From the NCBI GenBank assembly GCA_009801015.1, contig VHZZ01000788.1, positions 31,250 through 61,321 on the forward strand: DNA of 30,072 nt, given 5' to 3'. This DNA comes from Silene noctiflora (lineage: Eukaryota > Streptophyta > Magnoliopsida > Caryophyllales > Caryophyllaceae). The translations under genes and the position numbers were made by a program. Numbering within the stretch: the first letter of the stretch is position 1; every line of letters begins with the position of its first letter. Positions 9,806 through 20,000 of the stretch are shown piece by piece. The notes beneath the pieces were generated by a model. It was not told the origin of the DNA. It saw only the letters and a list, made by a program, of their open reading frames with translations, and ran no database searches.

Positions 9806-10518
9806 TTATATAAAATTTCAGTCTGGTCCTCTCTCAACAGGTCGTGACAGGCTCAGCTCACGCCAATCACAATTTTATACCAAATGTAAACAAACAATAT
9901 GCAGCGGAATTTTGAGATTTTTAAAACTTTTTACAAAAAAGTAAACCGCGGAGTAACTATAAAAACCAAAATGAAAGCAAGTTTAGAAGTTACTTAAAAA
10001 CTAACGTGAAATCTAAGGGGTAACAAACTCAAAATGAACACAAGTGCGTCTATGCTAAACTATAGAGGTAATCCATGGGATCTGGGCAAAGGCCAAGTGT
10101 GGTGGAATATGGATCTACACCGTTGAGTCGGATCTTGGTTTTGGCAATTTACTAGCTTGCCCTATTCAAGCTGGGAGTTAATCCATGGGCTTTGGGTGAA
10201 GTCCCAGTGGTCATGGATCCTGGGACTGCATGAGGCTGGTTTCACAGAAAAATAAATGAATCCTGAAGTGCAATTCAATTGTAGTACTAGTAGAAATGCG
10301 ACATGAATAATTAATGAGTTGGAAAGAGTTATAGGGAGTTAGTTGAGCACTCTTTATTACGCTTAATTATTACTGCTATACTCCCAGAGTCCCAACAAGT
10401 GTAGGTAACTGCTCCAAATTAAATACCTGTTTCACATTTCCACCCTATACGACCCCTGTATTTGGGTCAATTGTGCATGGCCAATTACTGATACTACACT
10501 TTAAAGCAAATTCCGCAG
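9806..10518. other. Intergenic stretch between threonine deaminase and the GDSL lipase; no gene seen
   Basis: I see no convincing reading frame. Two imperfect copies of a roughly 35-bp segment beginning TAATCCATGGG lie at 10069 and 10179, 110 bp apart, which suggests old repeat-derived DNA. The part at 9840-10020 (with CAGCGGAATTTTGAG) looks like retroelement debris, but I cannot assign it. The last 100 bp or so are probably GDSL promoter. Confidence 0.5.
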
Positions 10519-10521
10519 ATG

Positions 10522-10553
10522 TCTCTTCTCTTCTCTTCTCTTCTCTTCTCTTC
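10522..10553 (+). repeat. (TTCTC)n pyrimidine microsatellite in the GDSL lipase promoter
   Basis: About six TTCTC units in tandem end 8 bp before a TATAAAC motif. CT-rich tracts are common in plant core promoters and 5' leaders. Position next to the TATA candidate makes a promoter role possible, and unit-number variation likely. Confidence 0.85.
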
Positions 10554-10560
10554 TGTAGAC

Positions 10561-10567
10561 TATAAAC
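10561..10567 (+). promoter_or_regulatory. Candidate TATA box of the GDSL lipase gene
   Basis: TATAAAC lies 108 bp before the chosen ATG (10669). A start of transcription about 30 bp downstream would give a leader of roughly 75 nt, which is CT-rich (10615-10650). An in-frame ATG at 10519 lies upstream of this TATA box and adds about 50 residues that do not resemble the family, so I did not use it as the start. Confidence 0.55.
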
Positions 10568-10668
10568 ATCCGCCTTTAATACAATTACCTACTCTCCCAA
10601 TTTATACATCCTCTTGCCTCCTCCTTCCTCCCCTTCCTCTCTCTCTATCTGCAAGACACCAACAAAAA

Positions 10669-12870
10669 ATGGCTTGTACAAAAAATGCGCTTCTTGTGGC
10701 ATTTCTGATGCAAGTTTTGGTGTTTCAATTGAGCAATGGGCAGCCCCTGGTGCCCATACTCTGCATATTTGGTGATTCTGTTGTCGATGCTGGAAACAAC
10801 AATGCTCTCTACACCCTCATTAAGGCCAATTTCCCTCCTTATGGCCGAGACTTCGTCAACCACCAACCTACTGGAAGGTTCTGCAATGGCAAAATCGCTA
10901 CCGATTTCACTGGTAACTTTTTCACCAAACCGCCTACTTCCTCTATTCCTCACTTTCTCAGTGCATCATTTGATCAATTCTTTTTTTTTTCTTGGGTTTT
11001 GGCAGCTGAAAATCTTGGATTTACGACATATCCTCCAGCTTATCTCACCGAAGAAGCTCAAGGAAAGAACCTATTAGTTGGTGCCAACTTTGCCTCAGCT
11101 GGTTCTGGTTACTCTGAGAGAACTGCAAATCTATATGTAAATTCTCTTCTAAAGTCTCATCAAAATCCTAATACATGCCTTATTTGACATTGTTTTCTTA
11201 GAAATCAAATTAGACAGAAGTTAAGAAAGAATTATTTACCCGCGTTTTTGTTTGGTGTCTTTAGCGAGCGATATCGCTGACTCAGCAGCTGGCATACTAC
11301 AAGGATTACCAGAATAAAGTAGCAAAGATGGTGGGAAATGACAAGGCCAATGCAATGTTCTCAGGAGGGATTCATCTGCTCAGTGCAGGAAACAGTGACT
11401 ATCTTCAAAACTACTACATAAATCCCAACCTTTATCGACAGTACACAGCAGATCAGTTTGGTGACAGTCTCATGACATCTTTCACTAACTTTGTTCAGGT
11501 ATCAGTATCCTGTTCTTCTCACATTCCTTGTGTTACTATTATTCACCAATGTTTATTACCCTCCCCGTCTATCTAGACTTTCCCAGAGGACTTGGTTTAC
11601 TTGCCTACTCAGGAAGATTAACATTACACTAAAGAAAGGCAAATATGGTCAAAACCTCTCAAAATTGGTTGTTCTATATGTTTAGATAAATCCATTGGCC
11701 TGAATAATAACAGATCAAATGCAAGTATATACATAACATAATTCCAAACTTAAACCTATGTTACACTGACTTGACTCCCAAGTGTCGAGCGGAAGTGCAT
11801 GTCAAAGTATAGAGCTAGGTTTTTGTGGAAAAAAAATGTCGTATTGTTCTTGTTTGTCTGTTTTGTGTCGGAAAATTTAAAAAGAGTTGTGGCACACAAC
11901 CAAAGCTGAAGTGTATAGATTGAAACACATTTTGTTCTTACAACACTAAACATCCATGAAATATACAAAGATTGTATAGAATTCCGTGCTACCAACCTAA
12001 GAATAATAGAATATACATATACAACAAAAACTGGGAAAAAAACTCCTCGAATCTTCCGCAAGTCATTTAGACACCAATCATGCTACAATAAAATATAGAG
12101 AATGAAGTGATTTCTTTTGCAGATATTATATGGGATGGGAGTAAGAAAGATAGGGATCACAAGCTTACCACCAATGGGATGTTTGCCGGCAGCCATTACC
12201 CTATTTGGAGCAGGAAGCAATCAATGTGTAGACAAGCTCAACCGAGATGCTGCTTCATTTAACAGCAAGCTCAACACTTGTGCACAAGGGCTGCAGACCA
12301 AACTTCCAGGTTTAAAAATGGTGGTCTTTGACATCTACAAGCCTCTACTAGACATGATAGCACATCCAATTGACAGTGGTAAGTTTCTTCACAACCTGCA
12401 ATTACTACGCATCTGCCCAAAGTCAGTGAAGTCACAAACTTTTCAACAATAAACAGTAATGAAATTTTGACAAGACTCATAACAGATTATTATAGTTATG
12501 CTGGAGACTTCAGTTAATATAGTATATTGAGAACTGAGACTTGAGACTCTCTTGTTACAAATTGTAAAGTGACAAATTGTAAGTCCATTTTACATAGGAA
12601 TTTGTATCCTTTGTTTGCTTCAAGATGCTTCATTGGGTGAATATTGCATGCTCTTGATAGTTTCTATATTATGCAGGGTTTTTTGAATCAAGGAAGGCAT
12701 GTTGTGGAACAGGGACAATAGAGACATCACTGCTTTGCAATTCAAGATCTGTAGGTACATGCTCCAATGCCACACAATATGTATTCTGGGATGGATTTCA
12801 TCCTTCTGAGGCAGCAAACCAAGTTTTAGCCGGCGACCTCTTAACTCAGGGATTTCCCTTGATTGGTTAA
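10669..12870 (+). CDS. GDSL-type esterase/lipase (SGNH hydrolase), secreted
   Basis: Five exons: 10669-10912, 11006-11136, 11265-11498, 12123-12378, 12677-12870. They join in frame to 352 residues, the usual size for plant GDSL lipases. Residues 1 to about 24 form a hydrophobic signal peptide, so the protein should enter the secretory pathway. Block I is FGDSVVDAGNNN with nucleophile S37; PTGRFCNGKIATDF follows; block II is NFASAGSGY; block III reads GNSDYLQNYY; block V is DGFHPSEAAN with D327 and H330. The GxND position carries Ser instead of Asn, which I recall as usual in this subgroup (GSSDF), so activity need not be lost. Family members hydrolyse esters of lipids, cutin or cell-wall polymers; the substrate here is not visible. 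Best recalled resemblance is to Arabidopsis APG-like lipases. The gene converges with UPL7. Confidence 0.93.
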
Positions 12871-13560
12871 ATCATCAGCAGTTCACCGTATTTAGGAAAA
12901 TCCCCAGAAAGCTCAATGCTCCCGTACTCAGGAAGAAGTTTATTTAAGTGATTGGCAGCCGCACTGGAATTTAACTTGAACTAGTTTGTTAGCCTTTTCA
13001 ATGTAAGCAAGTTATGTAGGTGATATTGCTCTATATATGCGCTAAGAGCATAAAAATATTTTCATGGTGGTTTTATTTTGTTTGGGGATTACAAAAGCCT
13101 CTAGGGCTCTAGCCATAAGTCAACAGTACAATCTGACGACTAGGCGACTAGCTAAGAGCTGATTTTGACCTGCCTTTCAAAACGTAATACGCGTGATTTG
13201 ACAATTCTACAAGATTTGAAAAATACTCCCGCTTTATAATTGATTCTATTTAGTAATATTTTGAAATGAAAAATATATGTTAAGTCAACTAATTGACATC
13301 ATGTTAAATAAAAAAACTCATGACTCAAAGCTCACCTGATCTGGTGTTGACCCGAGTCAAACTGTACCTGACCTGAAATAGGAAAGAAGACAGATTAAGA
13401 TGCCAAATCGAAATGAATAACTGAAACAAACCCAACTGAAACCAAACTGCTAACTCGTATTCGAATTTGAATTACCCGTTTGACATGTCTATTGATACGT
13501 AATCATTTTCTGAAATAAATCATGATCAAACTATTAACATTACGTATTTAGTGATTATAA
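12871..13560. other. GDSL 3' UTR and repeat-like intergenic DNA; no gene seen
   Basis: The GDSL transcript probably ends near 13040-13070, where AT-rich sequence (CATAAAAATATTTTC) follows the stop by about 180 bp. The stretch 13320-13500 (containing TGACCCGAGTCAA and CCCGTTTGACATGTC) resembles the end of the ACCCG-type element described at 25470-25883 and may be a decayed copy. No reading frame looks real. Confidence 0.4.
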
Positions 13561-13630
13561 CCGAAGATGTTTTAGCCAAGTGGTTAAGAAGGTATTATGG
13601 ACAATCGGTCCAAGGTTCGAATCCCCCCAT
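13561..13630 (+). mobile_element. tRNA-like sequence with pol III A and B boxes; possible SINE head
   Basis: TAGCCAAGTGG at 13573-13583 matches an A box, followed by the D-loop-like TTAAG. GGTTCGAATCC at 13614-13624 is a perfect B box. The spacing of about 30 nt suits a tRNA of about 75 nt. The T-stem pairs poorly and no proper acceptor stem is seen, so it is not a working tRNA. A tRNA-derived SINE or tRNA pseudogene is the best reading. CATAAGCCGGAG occurs right after it (about 13628) and again about 60 bp later (about 13691). Confidence 0.45.
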
Positions 13631-13778
13631 AAGCCGGAGATTATTGAAATATTCATATGCATACATTAAATACGTCTTTTAATAATTAATGCTCATAAGC
13701 CGGAGGTTGCTCTTGATCCATTTCACACGTACAAATAAGAATTGGAATTTGGAATTTAAGTATACATATGTTTGTAGA

Positions 13779-13930
13779 CTATGTTGCTCAGACTCGGTTA
13801 AAAGTATCCGATACATGTCCCACGTATCGTATTTGTGTATTTTATAAAGATTCATATTTTTGGTCTAAAATGAAGTGTCCGAGTGTCCGACCCATGTCCG
13901 ATTGTGGAGTGTCCGACACGGGTACGTGAG
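13779..13930 (+). repeat. Dispersed repeat, copy 1 (TATGTTGCTCAGACTCG type)
   Basis: It starts TATGTTGCTCAGACTCG and ends near GTCCGACACGGGTACGTG. A related sequence with the same start (TATGTAGCTCAAACTCG) and a GAGTGTCGGGTAC block lies in UPL7 intron 3 at 24234-24345. Similar GTCCGACACGGGTAC sequences are, from memory, scattered widely in plant genomes. No coding content. Confidence 0.5.
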
Positions 13931-14076
13931 ATTTACATTAAAAAGTTTCAAGTTCATGAACTCTTCTCAAAAACCTATTTCTTTCAGAAAGCAATGCAGA
14001 AGTCGATGGTGATGAGTCAGTGGTACAAAGATGATGATGAAATTATTCTACTACCTTTTGTCCCCGCTAATCACAT

Positions 14077-17000
14077 TTAAGAAAGTTCAAATCCAGCATT
14101 TGAGTTGATTGCGTACAGAAGCTTTGTCCTCAATGTACTAGCACGCTTATAGGTTGGGAGCTAACGATTGAAAAAGAAGACAAAAAATCAGCCAAAAAGA
14201 TAAAATTAAACGATATCTCTAATAATATGTTTTCCAAGTGAGCTATGTAGAAAAACAACTTTCTGCGAAATACCTTCAGAGTATTGTAGCATGTGGAAGC
14301 CGAGGGAAGTCTCTCGACATCTTGTCCTCCAAAAGCTGCCCACAGAGGCAGGTCGCATGCAACCTTAGCTTGGACAAAAACATCGAATCAAAGCGATTTA
14401 TATAACCCAAACATTAAATAATTATACTCCAATCAGTGGAGGTCAGATGATTTAACTTTAACCCCATTTTTCTCAAAATTTATAATATCGAAAATTCTTT
14501 TGAAATGATTGTTGAAGTTGACATCAGCTGATCACCAAAGTCATATGGTGTCAAATTTAAAAAGAGATGGAGGTAGTAGAAGCTAGACTGGTCAATACCA
14601 GAAAACAAAGTCACAAAAGTTCAATACCTAGAAAACAACTTCTTCAACTTAAAGACGTAGGTCATGAAAACATCATGTACATTGTGCAACTAAGATCACA
14701 TTCAAGTCCCTAACACAGTTGTTTTTATGGATATCATACAATTATGGAATACCTTATGAATAGTAAAGGTGGGATGCAAATGCTTGAATCCCAAAAGTGG
14801 AGCTCGTGAGCAGCTTGTTACAAACTTAAGCAACAGGCATCGTTCTGCCGGCTCAAAACCTGCTATGACCTGTCATGCAGCAAACAAGAAGAAATAAAAG
14901 GGATATGGTCACTAAAAGCAATTCCATCATCACCACACAAATTTAGGAGACGAATTAAATACCCAATGGAAGAATTGACTACAACTGCAGCAAAAACACT
15001 ATTTAAATAGTGAATTAATTACCAACAATTAGCACGTCTCTCCATTACCAAGGCTGCGTAAACCACAGGCCCAGCAGAGTTCACAAAGATATATCTGAAT
15101 AACATGAACCATACCTCCCAAAAAAGTTTGACAGCACGACTCCCCTCAGAGTATCCCCCCGTATACCGGGTGTTAGTCCTCAGATCATCAACATCAATAT
15201 CATGCCTGCCACCTGAAAGCAACTGTAGTATATATCAACATTTAATTACCAAAACCGGATAAGAAAAGCTAGACTGAACTAAATGAGCAGCCTCTCATGT
15301 TCCAGTGTTGAGGCCGAGTAGCACAGGGTTGCTAATGCAGTTGCAGATACTATTTGGCTACACAACTTGTTACTTGAGCTTATCCCTCTTAAGCATTGCT
15401 ACTTTAGTTTATGGTGACAATATTTCAGCCGTCTATCTCCTAGGCAACCCCGTGCAACAGTGTTCTATATTCTAAAGTGTGGTCAGCATCGATCATTTAA
15501 AGGGTGTTGTAAACTGTGGTAAGATTACAAAATGCATTAAACAAACCCCCTCTTCTTCCCAGATAGCTGACTCCATTAAAAATTTACTCAGAGAGCTAGA
15601 ACAGCAGTATCGAATAGAATATTACCTGATTAAACTCACTTGCATTAAATAATTTCAACCAGCTTGGTGAAATGAGATCTGTTAGTCCTCTATAGAACGC
15701 ATTTGATAGAGGCCTAATCTGCAAGTAAAACAGACAAATATCAATAACTTTATGCAAGATCGTCCTCTAAAAAAAAAAGTCGCCACAAGGCCTCAAAGGC
15801 TGAAAGGATCCTGCCTATTTAGGGGTAAGAAGCGGTTGTTAGCCTTAGCATTACCACTATACTGAAAATATGCAAGAGGCTGACGAGATGTAACATAATG
15901 AAAACAAGTTAAAAATTGCATCCCGCAACTGCCACTTGACATTATACGGGAATGGACTGTGCTCTTATGAGATGCAATAAGCCAATAATATTGGATTATC
16001 AGACAGACTTTTAAATTACCTGCCGATTCAATTTATAATCTGCAATAGCATGGATGTATTGTAACTTGTTATCATTAGTCACGTTAGTGTCTTGACCACC
16101 AGTTTTCAGCTCAATGATGTGCCTCTTGCCCAACCATTCCTCAGTGATAGTAAAATCCAGTGAAAGGTCCTTAACATCACCTTCATAATTCTGAAAATGA
16201 CAGCCATTTTTCATCAGCAATTCCAGGGGTCACCAGCGCTAAGCTTAGGCAACATATAGAACCATTAGACAGGCATAAGTTACAAGAAGTAGTCTATAAC
16301 TCATATAATAGAGGTGTTGTTTTCTCTTCGCTCTCTTACTCTCTTTCTATCAACTAACCCACCATTGTTGCTCCTGCAACTGTTGTTTGATCCCATGTTC
16401 AACTCTAAACGTCACAAGAGCTTAGGCCACATATGGAAGCAGTAACCTGACATAAGTTACGGAAGCTAGTGTACCCCTGACAAGAGATTTGGTGTTGAAA
16501 TAGCTATTTAATCCGACATCCATCGAGAGTCAATTTAGGGGGCTTTTGGTTAAAAATAGGGAAAGGGAAAGGAATTAAGAAAGGGTATGGAAAGGAGAAG
16601 AAACTAATTCCCTTAGATTTAGTCACTTGTTTGGTAATTAAATGAGAGAGAATTATAAGTACCCATACCCAATAACCAACCAAAATCCCTCCTACACTAA
16701 ACCCAAACCACCATGGCCCACCCTAAAACACCCCCAAAACAACCAAGACTGCCCTATCACCACCGATACGGGCCATCGCCACCTGAACTGCCCACCACCA
16801 TTGTATTGGCAGAAGCATCTCCAGCACACAAGACACTTGATTCGAATGGTTCGAATTTTTCCAAGGAAGCCAATTGTGTTGTTGTTTGACAGAAATTGTT
16901 GATTATACGTTGTAGATCTGACATTTTCGGCGATTATCAAAAAACGAAAGGGAGGATTGAAGAGTTCGTGCGGTGGTTGGCCAAGAGAAGAAAAATGACG

Positions 17001-20000
17001 GTGCCTCAAGGAGGGAAATGAGGGTGGACGGTGGAGTTGGCATTTTGGGGTGCATTCCTGGTGGTTTTGTGGGTGGTGGAGTTCATAAGTTGGTTGAGGC
17101 GACAGGGCATGGTGGTTGCAGGGGTGAGGGTTGCTGTGTCTGATGGTTGAAGGGGCGCAGGTTGGTGGGCCTGATGGAGGGATCTGAGATGACGTGTAAG
17201 GAGGAGTGGGGTAACTGAGGGAAAGGAGGATTCTCTTTCCCTTTCCTAATTACCCCTTACCAAACATCCCCTTAAGTAAATGCAAAAGTCAGCTCAAATA
17301 TTACTCATCAAGTTTTACCTTGACACACATTAGATTCCGATAAAGCTCTGGATCAAGTGTAGAGAGCTCGTCAAGAAAAGAATAGCGGCCTAGAAGCTTT
17401 TGAATGAATACATGTGAAAAGGAGTAATCCAGCAAGATTCCTTCATAAAGAGCTTTCCCAACAATTTTTCCAAGAAATTCAATCATCTGGATACCATTCT
17501 CTATAAATCTTGCCGCAGTATTGGGGATCAACAGTCTCTCAGAGGTTGATGTCTGACAGAATAATCCATACCTGATGTAAGGAACACGAAGGGGTCTGCA
17601 TTCAGGTGGTGTTGACAAATGCAAACGTAAGAAATTAGAAGTTAGGACACAACTTACTGTGGGTCAAATGCTGCCTTCGCAATATCGGTTAAGAACTCCT
17701 TGGATAACCCACCATAATCCAAGCCAGCCTCAGGAAGGCCAGATTCACTAACAAATGAAACGTGTATGGATGACTTTAACCTTGTTCCCAAGGAATTCAA
17801 CTGTTGAAATCCATCCTCGACCAGATGACCCCTACGAACTACTATAGCAATTGATCTTTCACCAGGAGCATTCAATTCCCCAGCCATCCTGCGAGAGCTC
17901 TTATCCATATTGATGAACTCTCTAAACATCTGAACCCTGACAAAATTAGAAAAAAGCATTCATATTAGGGAGCCACAACAGCATAAATGAAAGGCACACA
18001 TATATTGCTTAGAAGAATAGCTGACACTGTGACAGGTAAATAGAAAGCTTCAAGTTTCTAAAAGTTTGGAACTTCAACTTGAATTCGATGAAAATGGTCA
18101 AGGGGGATCCTAAGTTCTTAACAACTTACCCCCACCCCTCTTTGCTTTTTCTAATTCCCACATCCTTCCTCCACCGATGAGTTAAGGGAAATTCACAATA
18201 GGAATTAACATAAAGGCAAAAGAGAAACTCATGACCAAACAATTCAATGTTCAGGAACTCAAAGTCATACATGTAGTTTAAGATCCTCGCCAACATTTTT
18301 AAGCAAATGCTGTAAGAACGACGGCGACCACCACCACCACCAACACAACAACAACAACATAAAGGCAAAAGAGAAACTCATGGCCAAACAATTCAATGTT
18401 TGGGAACTTAAAGTCATACATGTAGTTTAAGATCCTCGCCAACATTTTTAAGCAAATGACGACCACGACCACGAAGTAACTCGGGGCAGCTAACACGAAC
18501 AATCATAAAGGTTGCCCCAAAAATAGGCTATAGCGGATTAGATTTCGTATCTAGCAATCTAGTACTCTTTAAGAATCAAGGACACTTGTTAAAAACTTAC
18601 AACCTAAAGTTGCCAATTTCAAGGCTATCTCAAATTTTCAAAGCATACTAGACCATTTAATTATCGCGGACCAAACTAAGGAGTGATAAAAACTTTCTCA
18701 CTATCTTTCATCCCCTCTGGCCTCAACACTTTCAAAAGCATAATCAAACCATTTGATATCTTTTTAATTTAAAAAAAAAAATGTTAATCAAATAAAGCCA
18801 AGCATATCTTGACATGTGTCTCAAGTCCACTTCTCCCCTGACTTAATACGCCAAGAAATTCATGCCAACAATCGTTAATTAGGGCTGAGCATGTGGGTAA
18901 AAGCTTTGTGCTTTCACACTTAGAGCACCAAAAGCTTGAGGATAACTTCTACTTCAGCAAAAAAAAAAAAAAAAACGGATGGCACCTTTACTAAATGACG
19001 AACAAGCATAGTTTAAAAACTTGACAGGTACCAGAATTGATGATTAAGGTTTTAAAGATATCAAAGAACTAAACAATCCACCGACTGATCACCTGTCAAA
19101 TGATTAGGGCCGTCCGACATGGAATTTAGCTTACCAGAAGAGAAATATAATGCTGTATTAACAAGGTACGTCAAAGTCATTATTAAATTCGTACCTCTCT
19201 TCAAATGGATAAACATGAGGAGTAACAGTTATAAAAGAACCCATGCTTGGAGCAGACAAACAATTATCTGATCTCAAATCTGACAGGACTTCATGGGTTC
19301 TGGCAGCCAGGGCAATTGGAGGCCTGCTCTTTCTGGCTGGTGAAAGCCACAAGGAAGGAGGACAAAACTGATGTCTACAATCCCTTTCATATAGCATTTG
19401 CAAACATCTAGATGCAGCATCTAAAAGGGGTTTACTCTGACGAGAAGTGTTATGAAGCAACCCATTATACACAAGTGTGTTTAACATTGACGCAATTCTT
19501 CGCTGCTGCTCTAAGGAAAACGGAAACTGGCACATGAAGTAATTAGGGTCTACAAGGGGTAAAAGAAGAAGAGAAATCACTGGAAATGGAAACAATGTAT
19601 AAGCATCATTACCTGTTTCTCATAGAATTCTATATCATCCAGGACCAACAACAGGTGTGCATACGTGGCACAAAATAGATGAATAAGACATGACTTTTCC
19701 TTTGGAATGCTTCCCAAACCAAATCTTAAGGATTCAATATCCCACTCATCGTCTACATTTTCTTCTCCCTGACCATCTACCGATTTGTAAGGACTAGAGC
19801 TCTCAGCATCTGTCTGTGATTTCCCACTGATTTTATGCAAAACATTAACCCATTTGCCACCACCATCTCTACTAAGCTTGCTTTGTTTTTTCTTTGAGAG
19901 CTTGCCAAATCTGTTCCCATGAAGTTCAGAGACGACGTCAAACTTATCTCGCGAAGATTGAGCTTTATCAGGAAAAAAGGAGCACTCCAGCGCTGCCCAG

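Noticed and set aside
10519..10668. Upstream ATG at 10519 as the GDSL start
   Set aside because: It lies in the TTCTC microsatellite before the TATA box; the extra 50 residues are low-complexity, and a signal peptide begins properly at 10669.
11390..11420. Missing Asn in the GxND block of the GDSL lipase as evidence of a dead enzyme
   Set aside because: Ser at this place is, to my knowledge, usual in this subgroup, and Ser37, Asp327 and His330 are all present.
11756..12061. 101-codon minus-strand frame in GDSL intron 3
   Set aside because: No domain and located fully within an intron on the opposite strand; a chance frame.
13573..13624. Functional tRNA gene
   Set aside because: A and B boxes fit, but acceptor and T stems do not pair properly; treated as tRNA-derived repeat.
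16642..17009. Overlapping frames on both strands (86 and 105 codons)
   Set aside because: Both lie inside the TTA-flanked MITE, overlap each other and show no transposase motif.
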